Source of the DNA: Melieria omissa
Lineage: Eukaryota; Arthropoda; Insecta; Diptera; Ulidiidae
Assembly: GCA_963971225.1 (NCBI GenBank)
Contig: OZ020268.1
Location: forward strand, 38,385,348 to 38,449,347
DNA length: 64,000 bases
Direction of reading: 5' to 3'
The notes under the pieces were generated by a model. That model was not told the DNA's origin and made no database searches. It saw only the letters and a program-made list of their open reading frames with translations. A program made the position numbers and the translations under genes. This document shows, one piece after another, positions 22,434-36,046 of this stretch (position 1 is its first letter; each line of letters starts with the position of its first letter).

Positions 22434-24075
22434 CTGCAAATCTCTGTTGCGTTGTTGCTGGCCTTTGTTCGAGGCTTGTTTTGCTGTTGTTTTTCGTTTG
22501 TTTGTTTATTTTTGTTGGGTTTTATTATTGCCTTAGGTGAAGCTGCAAAGAGTTGTAGAGAAAAACGATAGAGTGAGATGTGTTCTAGAAAAAATGGGTG
22601 TAAATAAATGGAATTTTCATGTTTGACGCTGGGGATCTTTGCTGTCAGACGTGCACAGAGTGAAGAATAAAACAATTTAAGAAAACACTTTAGTACGTAA
22701 TTTACTGTTTGACAACTGGCATCGTAGGAATGGCAGAAATACGGCGAGGAAATTAAAAGCGAAATGTCTCATTCAAGTCTCATTTTCCGACGTTGTCATT
22801 GCCAGCGTGAACGCCAACGCCAACACCAGTGCTGACGCCGTTGTCGTCACGACTCCAGGGAGCTAATTAAATGATTTTTTTCCACTTGAGCGCATAAAAG
22901 GTTCGCTTACAAGTGGAATTTATGTGCTGTCGCGAGTTAGCGCCGCTTTTCCATTACTCAATGCGTGTACGTGCCATAATTGAATTTCGCAGCTGTTTAT
23001 GTTGGCACCAACAACAACCACAACAACAACAACAACAACATGAACATGAACAAGTAATTTTAGTAAATGCGAAAACAACTATGTTGTTTTTTTTTTTGTG
23101 TGATTTAGTTCTTCTTGTACACAAGTTGTGTGTTTACCTGTGAGCGACCCTGCAGCGTGAACAAGCGACAGATAAATGTATATTTTTTACTTATTAAATA
23201 AATAAAGAAAAACATTTGGCTTTTCAACTGCGTCTTGTTAGCTGTTTCATCTTGTAAATTGGAGGAGAATGTTTTTGCTGGTACTGTGACGACGCGTGCG
23301 TGTAGTTGGCTGCTGGGCAAAAGTTGTTGACAGCCGCCGCCACTTGGATGGGTCCCCGGAGGTGCACCAACTTAAATGGCACATTTGTGTAATTGTCACT
23401 ACGCAGGCAATTTGTCAGTGCGTGTAAGCGCGCAGACGTTTTGCAAACGTTGCGTGAATGAAGGTTACGTATACGCCACGTAGTCACTTATGTGCCCGAA
23501 GGGACACCGTAAACAAAGCCAGTGCATATTTTATTTGTTTTTAGTTTCAGTATTTGGTTTGAGTAGTAAACAACATTAATAAGTAATGAGAGTTCTTAAG
23601 TTTCTTTAATTTGTAATTAAAAAACATATGATAGCAAAAGTCAAGAAATGCGTAGGAACTAACAAAAGTTTGACTAGTTGACAACTTTGATGTGATTTTC
23701 GACAAATTAGAAAATGTTAGCTAATTTGACATTAAATGGCAATATTTCATTTGAAGTTTCACAGTACGCAGTTAAATTGGAAACAAGACAACGCAAACTT
23801 TGTGACAAGGAATCAGAGCAAATACCTTCGCCATGGCAGCAACAGATTGCAAAAGGTAGCCTTGAGCCTGTGGAAATATTTAATGAGCGTCAAATAGCAT
23901 TGAATTGAATTATTTTTGTGAGTATTTAAGTTGTAAACTTGTTTACAAGGACTACTCAAATAAATAAATAAAGTGTGTATAAAGGAAAAATTGGTCGGGT
24001 GCGTTCAAATGCATATTTGTTAACAAAAAAAATATAAAAAATATATTTTCTGAAAGTCAGTCAGACTAGCACTTC
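22434..24075. other. Region upstream of Rab3-GEF exon 1
   Basis: Contains a (CAA)n tract at about 23010-23041 and a less AT-rich segment at 22790-22990 and 23280-23480. It is a plausible place for 5' UTR exons or a promoter of Rab3-GEF, but no specific element can be assigned. Confidence 0.45.
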
Positions 24076-24374
24076 TTAAGGACACCAATCATGATTCTGA
24101 TCTGGTCACTTTTTAGTTAGAGAAGCTTTCTAGAATGCGCCAAACCTGTCTTTTAAATGATAGATTAGACATGTCTAAGTATTTCACACACTTTTACCTC
24201 AATCAGAAAAGTCTTAAGCTAATTCGGAGCCCTTTTTATGAGTTGAAATTAAATCTTAAAACATAATTAAAAATCACTTGTTTCAAACAGCTTCAAGTGT
24301 TTACTTTAAACGACGCTTGTTGTTTTTAATTCAAGCAAACTTGAACAAGTCTAGAACATCATCCGCCACTCACT
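24076..24374. repeat. Dispersed repeat copy 2 (pair with 21896-22175)
   Basis: Direct repeat of the intron-1 copy with scattered substitutions and about 20 extra bases near its right end. The two copies lie on either side of Rab3-GEF exon 1. Confidence 0.8.
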
Positions 24375-27300
24375 AAGTAAATAAAAAAGTATTCTTTTTC
24401 CTTTTTCCTTTTTTTGGAGATAAATGCAAAGGTTTCTCATTTTGAGTTAGTGCCACAGTTGACGCTTAATCCATTTAAGCTTTAGGCAACTTGTTCTATT
24501 TTTGACAGTTTTCTTTACATTATAACCTAACATTTCGAATTGGTCAAAGTTTAGGGCCACAGTTGGCGCTTTAATTCATTTAATCTTTCATTCTTTTTCG
24601 GTTTTATTTTTGACAGTTTTCTTGAATTTTTTTTGTTTTGGCTATTTATTTTATTTTTGACAGTTTTCTTTACATTAGAACATTCAAGGTCAACCTTACC
24701 TTACATCATTTCAAGGTCAAGTTTCCATAGTAATAAACTTTGACATCAAATGAAAACAAAAAAGACAGAATATTGCAGAAGACGGACCAAATGCAAAATT
24801 TCCTTCTCTAAGCATTATTTGACATTTCCTAATTTATTGTCTCATGTGATTACGAGAAAGTTTCTTTTTAAATTACAACTACAAATTGATTGGAAGACTT
24901 AATATTTGTTCCCAAAGTTCGTTCGTGTTCGTTTTTTCTTTAAACTTTAATGCAAGGTGACCTTTTTGCAGAATAGTTAACCAAAAAGCTGCTTGAAGGC
25001 ACTGATGATATAAGTTTTATTGTCCATTGTGACAAAGTCAAAACTGTGCACAATATTGTTGTAATTTAATGTATTGTTGAATTTTTTAACCTTTGTTTAG
25101 TTGTCGGTTCTATGTGCTGTTTCTATTTATTTCTATATTTATTAATGGGACTCCAAATGTCTAAAAATATCCGACAAGGGTCTAAATGCCTCGATTTCGA
25201 TGAAATGCTTGTAGCAGTTCTTTTTTTTCAAGCTTTTTTTTCAAAGATACTTTGTCGTTAACTGAACTGTTCAGACACTTTTGTCGTCTTTAATGATTTT
25301 GCAATTCAATAGTGAGACATGGATTTTCAGGTTTTTTGTGCAAGTTTAAGTTTCAGTCAATCGTGATCGAAATCAATGAAAACCTTATTTTGTATACTAA
25401 TTAAATTTCTTAAAAAAAATGATGCAGTAATGCAGACCAAAGTATGTGCTAATGCTTTTTTTTAATAAATTTCATAATTGTGTTATTTTTTTACGGAAGT
25501 GCATCCACTTTTTTTTCGTATGAACTCTTTCAAAGTTTTATTTTTTCATATATAACATGACTTATTCTATTTATTACGTCCTAACCTAAGGGTGTAATAC
25601 CCTTCTTTCTTTCTCCTCCTCCTCTCCCTTCTTTTATACAATCATCACAGAATTGCCTTATCTCCAGTGCACTGCAAGCCAGAGGCATTCAGCTCTTTTT
25701 TCTTACCCAACAGAGATGCTTGAGTTGCAAAGTTTTAAAAAGCACTATTAAAGCATTCGCCCAAGCGGCTTTTTAAACTATTTAATTAATTTTATATATG
25801 AGAAAATAATAATTAAAAATTTTTTTAATTAAATAAAGTATGTAAATACTTTTAAATAAATTTCGTAATTAATTCGCTTGAGTTGCAAAGTTTCAAAAAG
25901 CATTCGCCCAGGCGGCATTTTAATAGTTCATTCATTTTATGTATGAGAAAATATTAAATACATATATTTTTAAATTAAATTAATTATTTAATAAATATTT
26001 TTAATTAATTAAAATATTTAATAAATATCTGTAATTAAATTTCGTAATTAAAATGTTGAATTTATTTTCAAGTGCCGCATAAATTCGCTGTGCGTCCAGC
26101 AACGCGCCACAACCACTGACTTATTGTTGCTTGAAGGCAACAATAAAATCCCACTGCACGTTCACAGCACAACAAGTGTGTTCGGCCAGTGGGAAAACGT
26201 TGGCCTGCAATTTTAATCGCTCTCATTAAAAAGTATTTTCAACGTATTTTTCTGCCCTGCGGCCGCAGCTGCCAACTTCAACACATTCAAAGTAATTCTT
26301 AACTCATCCAATTAAACTACAACGGTTACGGTTGGTTTTTTCATTTTTTATTTATTTAACTTTTCACGCCACGTAACAAAAGTTCCTGCTTCCGCTTCAA
26401 ATTGCCGCGGCCATTTTTTTTTACACAATCAGCCATAACATTACCCAATGCGGCGCTTGTTACGCATGGCGCAGTTGAATAGAACTATGCGGAAACAACA
26501 ACAACAACGCATAAAAGGCAAGTTTGATAATCGCAACAGCGTTGAATGAAAGCGTTGGCGGTGCGCTACAGGCGAGTTCGCATTAGTTGTGCACAGTGCC
26601 ACACTTTTCAATGAGAGATAAACCATTTTTTGTAACAAAAAGCAAAAATATCGAGTGGAGCACACAACACAGTTGCGCAGATTTTGAACAATTGCACATG
26701 CACGGTTCGAAGTGGTTCAGTGACAGCTGGTGTTGCTGTCCGCCCACTGGCACTTTGCCCGACTGGATCGAGTTACGAGTACAGCAACAGCAAACCACAA
26801 CAAAAGACATGTGCGCTCGTTTGCGATAAAACGCGAAACTCGAGCAGCGACAGCCAGCGCCCGCTCGCCCGCAGGCAGTGCACATGTCAATTGGATTGGC
26901 GAAGTGCTGCTTTTGCTCTATCAAAAACTGCCATTGACTAATGCGCGTTTAATGCTCGAGAAAATAATGTGCCGCATACGCACCGTTGGCCGACGCGCTC
27001 CATCAACCGTCGATGGGCCCATTATTTTTCAATTAGCGCTAAGAGCGTTTCCCGATGGAAGAAATCAAGCAACTGTAAAGGTGACAGGTCGATGTGTGCT
27101 GTCAAAATCAGACACATGGCCATAAATGAGAATATTGAACAAGTATAGCAAAGAGCGACTGGCAGATGAGTTTTCCTATCAGTTCAGGCATTTTTCATTT
27201 GCATCTATTGTATGCAATTTCAAGTACAACAGCACATTCGCATGTATGGAGAATCACTTTTCATTTACTTGAAGTGATTTGCCAAGCACTGACAATGCTG

Positions 27301-28239
27301 ATGGAAATATTTTGTCAATTTTGACATCTCATTGCTGCGAATGACTGCTCGTTAAATTCGTTGCCGCACAAGTGCCATCAGCCAATATGTTTGTGCGTTG
27401 GCAAGTGAAATTGTTCAAGCCACATTTTACAGGCATCTAATAATTGAGCGCTGCTTTCGCTTTTCGTTCATGGCTCTAATTTGATAACTTTTACCGTCTC
27501 AACCACACTTTCACACTTTCAGTGGAATTAAATTAGAAAAGTTTTCGCCATAGAATAACTTAAGTTAATAAAATTTGCCAAATTAAATTAAAAATTTCGT
27601 TTGAAAAAGTTGCATGAATGTAATTTGTTCGGTCGATTGCATATTGACACATGATGTGGAAAAACCGTAATTGACAAATCAACGCCAGTGTCAGTTGAGG
27701 TGGCAAAAAGTGCGCTTACAGCATTTGACACTTGAAATTTCATTATCAACACTTCGATGAGATTAAAGTTGATTATCCATGACGGCAATAAACGCGCACT
27801 TCATGGCAAAAGGTTACAAGTGTTGTTGTGCACTTTAAAGCAGCAAATGAAGCAGCAAAAACATTCTACCACGTCAAATACTGACGTCAAAAAAGGGCAA
27901 AGAATCATTTTTATTAAGTGGCAGCAATAAATTGAGAAAAGCGAAAAGGGTACAACACGATACGATTCAGAATACGGTGACCAGTTTGAACAACAGCTGC
28001 GTTAAGGTGACCTTGCGAGGCACGCAAAGTTTTGAGGCTAAAAATAAAAAAATATGTTTGTTACAAGCAATTTAGGTAATAAAGAGAATTTCAAATTAAA
28101 TCCTGTGTGCGTCACAGAGATAACTAGTCATGGACTAGTTTCTTGTAAAGTTTTGAAACTTTTTGTACGTCACTCTGGATTCTGTTTATTTGTTAGATGC
28201 TTTTCATTATAGGAATTCTTCTCTTTCCTTTGGTGTGCT
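24375..28239. other. Noncoding, repeat-rich then island-rich
   Basis: A degenerate tandem array at 24447-24680 repeats GCCACAGTTG..GCTT and TTTTTGACAGTTTTCTT. A ~90-bp segment starting GCTTGAGTTGCAAAGTTT is duplicated at about 25720-25810 and 25878-25965. From 26080 to 27790 the DNA is less AT-rich with many open frames on both strands but no recognisable protein; it may be regulatory. Confidence 0.5.
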
Positions 28240-28520
28240 TTACTTTCAGTATCTCTTTTTGAATACTTTACTTGGTAATTTTCAGCCATCGACATGAAAG
28301 CATTGCGGAGAATAAATCTAACTCAACTTAGGACTTCTATACGCATGGAGGAAGATGCTCGGTAAGACTTGAGGCTTATCCCCACGTCTCACACATAGGA
28401 TTTTCATTGCAGTTATTAGACCCATTTTGCTATACAGAATCCTTGTAGGGTGGACTGCGGTAGATAAACAGACCTCGATAATGTACAGTAGACATGATTT
28501 AGTATCGTATGGGTATTCTT
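28240..28520 (+). mobile_element. Probable LINE reverse-transcriptase fragment
   Basis: Shifted frames read GLSPHVSH, AVIRPILLYRILVGWTAVDK, like the stretch downstream of the catalytic core in insect non-LTR elements (VRPILTYG..VWWTA). It contains frame breaks. Confidence 0.45.
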
Positions 28521-29729
28521 CATAATCGATTATCGATTCTCTCTCATTTTATGCGGTTTGGTAAAAAAGTACATGAGGCAAAAACTTTGCGGCATCCAGG
28601 TAAAAGTTTACAAATAAAGCTGGGAAATTCAACAAATTGCTCCACAGCTGCTTAGCAGTTGCTCTCAGAGGGTTAAAATCTATGATTGACCCCACAAGTT
28701 TTCACTACTGAACATTTCTTTCAAACATATTTATACCCTATATCCAACCGTTTATGGGGTTCCCATGCAAAATGATCGTTTTTATAAAATGGGCTCCCAC
28801 TGCTCCCAGATTGCCCCAAGACGTGTCAAATGTATGATCGACACCCATTTATTTTCCCTTCCGAATGTTTCTTCCAAGCATACCTACTCGCTATTTCCAA
28901 GTCTTAAGGGGGCTGCCATACAAACCTGCCCTTTTTTATGGAATTGGCTCCGCACTTGTAATTTTAGCAGTTAAATAAGCGAGACAACATCGTATCTCGG
29001 AAACTATTAAACCGATTTGAATGGTTTATTTGGTAATCGACAACATTCTTAAGTGCAAAAAATACAAAATTCATTAAAGTTGAAAAATACAACTCCAGAG
29101 ATCGCCTCCCATAACATACAAAGAAAGTTTTGAGGTTGTCAACTTTGGGATATCTACGAAACAAAAATAAAAATGTATTGACAAAACCACATTAACCCAC
29201 CCATTTAAAATATAATTGTAATTTTAGATGAGTGTTAGGTTAGATTAGGTACAGAGGATGTGTACCGAAGTTTTATTCGGAGGCATCATTGCCTATTGTG
29301 AGGGTCCTCTATGACTGCCAGGATGAAGCACATCGCTCGAACTGGGGTTCCTGTTGAAAGTCAAGATATGGTCCCTCATGTCTCAGGTCCCTCATGTCTT
29401 AATAACACTGATTAACAGCAAAATACCATTTCTGGGTTTGTCAACAGTTTTAGGGTCATTAGGGGTCACTGATTAAGAATTTGCAAACGATTTTTAAACT
29501 TGGTTCGAATTCGCATAAATAAATTAAAACAATTTTTCTACATTTTCGATTATAATTTCTAACCCAATGAACCTCGCAATTTGCTGCTCAGTGTAGCACC
29601 TAATGTACTTGGGATACCTAGGAAACTAAGGGAATATGTGTGATTTCAAGAAGTCGTTCTAAAATATAGTAACCTTGCTTTTAGCAAATGTTCAAGCTGT
29701 CTCTAGTTTTCAGATAAACGAATTGTATC
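28521..29729. other. Noncoding
   Basis: AT-rich. A GTTAGGTTAGATTAGG stretch at 29233-29250 followed by about 190 bp resembles further LINE debris. Nothing else was recognised. Confidence 0.45.
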
Positions 29730-29732
29730 TTA

Positions 29733-30078
29733 TGCCCCGTTCTGACTATGTCATATATGGTGTCATTTGTAGTCAGTTAAATGAGAACGGGTTGTCATAT
29801 GGTGTCATTTGCGTTTGCCTGCATGTATGACTACAATTTTCCAATACGAAACGAGAATCAAATGAGAACGATCGAATTTGTGTCGAACGAACGATTTGAC
29901 TACGTTTGATGAGAAAACAAAAAATGTCAACATGCTGGCAAACTTTGTCATATGTATTTTTCGTCAGTTTTGCCGTGCAATGAGAACGCATTTGACGACA
30001 TAGGACGAACATGACATATATGGCAGTGTTTGTCGTCAGTGAATATGACACCATATATGACATAGTCAGAACGGGGCA
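29733..30078. mobile_element. 346-bp MITE, PIF/Harbinger-like
   Basis: The ends are inverted repeats of about 35 bp (TGCCCCGTTCTGACTATG and onward, the same on both strands), essentially perfect. Each end is flanked by TTA (29730-29732 and 30079-30081), the 3-bp TWA target typical of PIF/Harbinger elements. No transposase frame is present, so it is non-autonomous and looks young. Confidence 0.88.
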
Positions 30079-30239
30079 TTAGTTCAAATAAGTTCCCGTT
30101 TTTCTATGTTTTGATGCCATAAGTGAAAACTTTTGCGGTTTTTAAGTCACTTTAAGTTATTATTCCAATGCTCATTAGTTGGTAAGTAGGCTGTACGTCG
30201 CTATTGGATGCTTCTCTCAAATTGAAAATTGGATGCATT

Positions 30240-30565
30240 TAAATGAATGAATGAATATAGACTTCAGAGTCTCGAGATGAAAGTGCTTTGCAAAATCGTT
30301 GGTCCTGTTCGCATTGGTGACGACTGTCCTCTACGACAATGAGCTTTATTAGCTCTCTGAAGACGTGGGCGCAGCACAGTGAATCAGCATCAAGCGGCTA
30401 CGCTGACTTGGCCATGTCTGCCGTTTGGACAATGAAGCTCCAGTGAAAAAGGTGTGAGAGATAGCGTGTCTCCAGTGGAAGAATCAAGCTGAAGACGTTG
30501 TATCATCTCTTGGTGTGACCAACTGAAGAACAGAAGCACAAAAGACCACAGCTGCACCTGGAGAG
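30240..30565 (+). mobile_element. LINE ORF2 3'-end fragment, copy 2
   Basis: Similar to 2283-2605 and 40045-40391: GGTCCTGTTCGCATTGGTG, ATGAGCT..TTAGCTCTC, CTTGGCCATGTCTGCCGTT and TGGTGTGACCAACTGAAG follow in the same order. Frames are broken. Confidence 0.65.
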
Positions 30566-33500
30566 AACTTTTTTCTATACTATAAGAGCGATTTTGAAAC
30601 ATGAACAACAACTATTGATATCCTACACTGTGCCCCAGTTGATAAAATACTTTTTAGAATACATGAAATTTGCCTAAATTAAAAACTATTCATAAAAATT
30701 CTGTAGAATTTCACTGGATTTATGTGCACATTTTGACAAACATGCTAACCGTATTGTGATTCTCGTATTTATTTGTGGTATTTATGAAATTTCTCATCTA
30801 CGCGTTTACCTCACAATTAAAATTCTCAGAATGGTATTGATAACAATAACACTGGACCATTTGCCCGATTGTATAGAAATGTTGACTCAACACTAATACT
30901 AAACAATCGCTCTGCATACAATAACACAACAAATTTATTGCGTTCGAAAAGGTTAAACCTTCGGTACACAGATGCTGTGGCGAATAACACCAACACAACT
31001 GCAGACATGGCCTTGTGATGAGTTGTGAAATGAGAAGCGCTCGCCAACGAAGGCAGTGGCAAGGAAATTGAGATTAATTGAGTGTACGTTGATAAATTGT
31101 CGTCGTGTTATGACCTCGGAAAAGGTCACAAGGCTGTGACTCGACATAACGCCTAATCCGTCTGGGTGGGCGCAGTCATGAGCAAAACCCTAATGCGATG
31201 CGTATTCATGACTGCATGAACACGGATCCAGTTGCGAGTCGTGAGCAACAGAAAAAATGAAAGCAGTGGAATTGAATGGCAGCTGGAGTGCTGAAATGAC
31301 TTTGTGTGTGTGTGCGTGTGTGTGTGTGTGTAGAACTAAACTCAAAGTTATGAATAGAACTTGCAAATTGCCGTTTAAACCGAGCTGTGCATAAAACGAG
31401 ACACGCGACAGTTTGCTCGTTGTGACTGAAGCGATTGACGTCAGCCGCATGGATGCAGCGAGACGTTACGTCAATCCGGCGAACCCCATTTCGCTGCGAT
31501 TTCGTTTCGTTTGCATTGAGTTGTGGCCAAACTTTCGGCACGTAGAACCTTTACAGCACCTAAACGAGCAAACGAAGAGTGGTTGCGAAATTCTGGCCTC
31601 GCTGTGGCTGTTGTGAGCAGAAAATTGGTACCAAGCCGGTTTAAAGTCGCTGGGAGATTTGCCGCTGAAAATGTTTTGCTGCCAGTTGCAGTGTGTCAAC
31701 CAACATTTTCTTTTTATTTTTCTTTTTTTTACATATTTGGCGCAGAATTATGCGCATAAATTTTGATGTTTTTATGTCAAAAAAAGTTGCAGAATTCTGC
31801 CAACGAGATGAGAAAATAAGCTTGTTTTCATTATTTCACATTTTCGTTGCTGGCTGTTTGCTGTTTTGTGCGTTTATCATTGGGGGATTTTGTGAAGACA
31901 CACAAATTCGTATAACATTACAGGTGTTTATTACACTGAAGCAAATGGAGGAAAACAATGGGGAAAGCTATTGGAAAATGGGTAACAATTTATGATGAAA
32001 TAAATTAGAGTAGAATAAAGGAAAATTAGCGCATAAAAAATAATATTTTTGGGATTGAATATTTTTGGGTTCGTTAGGGAAAATTTCACTTAATTTATGT
32101 TATTTACCTTTTTGTGTTCTTGATGAATTTAAATTCTAAAACTAATCGAAACTTAAATTTTATGAACGCACAAACTGCAATAAATCTGTTGTAACTGTAC
32201 GAGTTTAGCTACGAGAATTTAAATGCAATGATCGCACTTGCCTTCCGTCTAAACCACTAAGCCAACGCTGCAAAAATTCATTTACAGCCAATTAAATTTG
32301 TCCATGGCACAGCACTTTTCAGTATCTAGTTTTTCAATATTTCCAAAGCTAAACTGCACTGGGCGTATTTTCTCTCTTAGTTTTATGTTGTGAGTGCAAA
32401 GCAACAAATCCAAAATGCATTTCCGGCACACAAACTCAGCACAAAATTGCACTTTTTATAGCAGAATTTTTTTCGATGGCAGCTTTAAAACTGGATAGCG
32501 CGCGCAGTGCATAGATAAAAATGCGAAACGATGCGGCAGTGACGCGCAATTGCAGGTGTGCCATGGCCCGGCCCACGCGGCGTATACGCAACATAGTCAG
32601 AAATGTCGCAATTGAAAAAGCTATGGGATTTTGCTTTTGATGCGCTCTGTATTGCCGAGTGTTTGTGCATATATTTGCGTGTATGTGTATGTGTTGCGTT
32701 GTTCAGGTGTGTGCACGAGTCGTGTCGTTTTGTCTACTTTGCGTGTGAGTATGTGGGTGTGTTATTGTGGGTGCAGCACGTGATGTTTGCACTGAAAACA
32801 GGTAAATGCAAAGTGCTGTCGTTCGGTACGTGCGTGGCTGTCGCCTCCTACAGTCAGTTGCCGTGTTGCTGTTAACAAATTGCCAATGAATGCATGCAGT
32901 CGCGAGGATGAATAAACTTGCAGAGGACATTCAACTTTGCATTGCCGCGTTCAAGTTGCTTTCGGCGTTTGGCTTAGTTGGCCAAGTTGAACTTTAAGGC
33001 GACGCAGTCATTACAGACGCGCCAGTTGAACGTCGTAAATCCATTTAATGTAATGCTATGGGATTAACGCTCGGCATGCTGCGGCGTTGAGTTGTTGCCC
33101 ATCAATTGCCGGCGTCAGTCTGTACGTGCATCGTGCATTCGCACTGTGTGCGTGTGCATGTAGTAATGTGCGACCTTAGCGTCAAATCAGCTGGCAAATG
33201 CTGGGACTTAGATGAATTTTAAAATAAACTTGTCTATGGCATTTGTGCTCTTTGACTGTTGACTGTCAGGTCAATGTGCTATCTGGCTGTAGAACTCAGA
33301 CAGTGAAAGTCTCCCTGAGTGCATGTTACAAGTACTTGCAATTGCTTGTGTGTGTGTGCAATTTAAAAGTCTGTCTTCAAAATGGTGTTGCCGTGTAGTG
33401 TTTTCAGTGTGACATCGTCATTGTCCTTGAAGTATTTGTGACTCACTACTTAAAGGCTATAAAAGCATGCAATTAGCCTTTCTAACTATGAAGTGAGTTG

Positions 33501-34347
33501 AAGATGTTTAATCATTTATGTTGTGTCATTTATGACAGCTGAACCAAAATAAATAAAGGAGAATAAAAACTAATAACTACTGGCAGTATAGGAACCAAGA
33601 CATTGATAGACAGACAAAGACATTGATAGACAGGCTGATTAATGCAGACACAGTTGTACAAGTATTTATTGATTACATGTTATATAAATGTCCGAAGAAA
33701 TGGCAACTAATGCGTCAATAATTGAGGAAAGTAAAACGCGCTGAACAGATGAGTAACACTTTTATTATTATGATATATTCGTTATAAGTGAAAATAATGG
33801 GGAAAATGTGTATTGGATGGAAAGAAGATAATCAAATAAAAATAGTAATAAAATTTAATAAACAAAAAATTAAATTAATTTAATAATTAAACACATATTT
33901 GAGCAGCGGCGGCAGATGTACCAACCAACAAAAAAAGACTATTAAAAAATCTCTAATGCGGTTTGTTTGAATGGGAAATTCCAAATATTTTTTTATCAGA
34001 ATATCGATACAACAACAACAAATGTCTACCTCCATATGTCTTTCAAGATTAAAGTATTTTGTCTACAGCTATAAAAGAGCGATATAGCTTTTCCTACATC
34101 ATTATAAGTAGGAAATAAAACTAGAAAATTAGCTTAAAAAATTTGCAAAATTGAATAAAATACATTTTGTCAACCTAAAGTGGCGAGTGGCATTTACTCC
34201 GACAGCTTAGAGCTGAACCTAGCTTTCTGAATTTTTGTTATTTATTTATAATTCAGTCAAACAAACAATTTTAACAGACCATCGATAAAACTAGAGTATT
34301 ACAAAAAAATAAAGTTCACTTAAAAAATTCAACAATAATTCTCAAGA
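30566..34347. other. Noncoding
   Basis: Less AT-rich islands at 31000-31700 and 32480-33420, a (TG)n run at about 31302-31332, and otherwise AT-rich DNA. Open frames occur on both strands without recognisable similarity. These islands could be enhancers of a neighbouring gene; this is inference only. Confidence 0.45.
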
Positions 34348-34358
34348 CTATTACTCTT

Positions 34359-34731
34359 GGCTTCTCATACCGAGCACCCCGGGTTCGATTCCTGGCTTGG
34401 GCTGAAAAAAACACTCGTCTACTTCTATCGCTATCCATATGAAGGGAATGAGAATTACAAGAATCGCACAAGTGCGCTCTTGACAGGCAATGGCAAAACC
34501 TCCAAGTGTGAACGAAAAAACTGCCAATCGCCGTTCGGATTCGGCGTTAAACTGTAGGTCCCCTCCCCTCCCTTTCCCCATCCGTTTGAAATGTGTGTTA
34601 TATCACATGTTGGAAAAAGAACAGTGTTGCATACGCATTTCAAACGGGGGGAATCTGTGGTATCACAACGGGCCCGTGAAGAGGCCTAAGTGTGTCTCAT
34701 ACAGAGGCAGCCACCGCAACCTAACCTAACC
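34359..34731 (+). mobile_element. tRNA-derived SINE (type 1), head-truncated, with 11-bp target duplication
   Basis: CTATTACTCTT occurs at 34348-34358 and 34732-34742 and brackets the element. The head keeps GGCTTCTCATACCGAG and a B box (GGGTTCGATTCC) but has lost the A box. The body carries TTCGGATTCGGCG..AAACTGTAGGTCCC, and the tail is AGGCAGCCACCGCAACCTAA. Loss of the 5' end by incomplete reverse transcription explains the missing A box. Confidence 0.88.
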
Positions 34732-34742
34732 CTATTACTCTT

Positions 34743-36042
34743 CGAAGAGAGAGATATAATTTCGAACCATTTCAGTGTCTTTCAGGTGAATGTAGCTACC
34801 ATATTCAAAGTTGCAATTGGCTATGGAAGAGCAGCGTATTGGTATGCAAAATTGTAATCTTCCCTATAGTCAAAGAAGTCTTCAGGTCCTGCAATCTTAT
34901 CATCTCAAATTGCTCGCAACAATTAATTTATCTCAGAGGAAACCTGATAAGAACTGTTGTCGTCGTTCTCATAGGACACACGGATAAGAAAACAAAAAGA
35001 TCGGGTCTATTTTCGCATTATTTTTGCAGATTGTGAAGGCATAAAGAGAAGATGGAGAATATCTAACACCTCCTGCGAAACTGCACGGCGCTCGCTGCGC
35101 CATCTGGAAGGTTACTTTTGTGACATTCTTAAAGACCGGGAACGATATGCATCGCTTTTAGCTTCATCACCAGCTTCAACTGGTTCATTGAGAGAAGTAA
35201 ACAGGGTATATTTACCTCTGATCTGACATCACAATGGGTCTTACAAACCTAAGTGCGCGGCCCATAGGATTCCACTCAATTACGCATAGTAAGTCAATTT
35301 AGTTCAGTGATGTGAATTATATGGACTAATTTTTAACTTGGCCCAACAAAATGTAGGAAACATTTACAACAACATTATTTTCAACCATCAACATTGATAG
35401 CATCGACCGTTTCGTAAAGTAGTCTCTAATGCTTCCCTCTTGTTCGTCTCAATAACTTCCTTTTCCACTTTGACACGTTTCTCTTTGTGGTAACAAGCCA
35501 AGTCTGACCTATGACAATAATAAAATGATCTGGATTTTCAAGGCTAGATGCAACCGGGAAAAGATAAGTTTAAGGCGAAATACTTTTAAATATTTACTTT
35601 ATTTATTTTAAAATCGTTTATCGATTGAATGGTCTAAATGGTTTTTAACTTTATTGCCTTCAATGCCATTCGGGGAGCACACACCTAATTTTTTTAATTA
35701 TCGGGAATACTCTGGGTTCCGTTTCACTTTCGATTGCCTATAATTCCACAACAATTTTTAAAGTTTGTAACATACGAGTAGTTACTTAAAAATTTAGGGA
35801 AAAATTGGTTTTGGAACAGAAGAAGAAGTATGGGTCTACATCAGTCATGCCCAAACGAGCTGAACGGAGACGTTCGGCTTTGACGTATTGCGACGCTAGC
35901 AGTGAATCAGTCTGCGCTTGTCATAAATACATAAGTATTTGCACAAAATGTGTGTGTGCTGAGCATCACTGATCTACATGACCTACTATATTCTCCGAAG
36001 GTTAACCCTCAAATGCATAGATACGCCTCAAAGCAGGGTAAC
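34743..36042. other. Noncoding
   Basis: AT-rich DNA without a recognisable gene or repeat. Confidence 0.45.
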
Positions 36043-36046
36043 ATAT

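Noticed and set aside
26583..27125. Overlapping open frames up to 131 codons on both strands
   Set aside because: No domain, no splice context and no start preference; openness follows from the local base composition.
32229..32272. tRNA-like piece on the minus strand
   Set aside because: Only an A-box-like GGCTTAGTGGTTTAGA is visible; no B box follows at the right distance.
34359..34420. tRNA gene
   Set aside because: There is a B box but no A box or acceptor stem, and the sequence continues into a SINE body with a target duplication.
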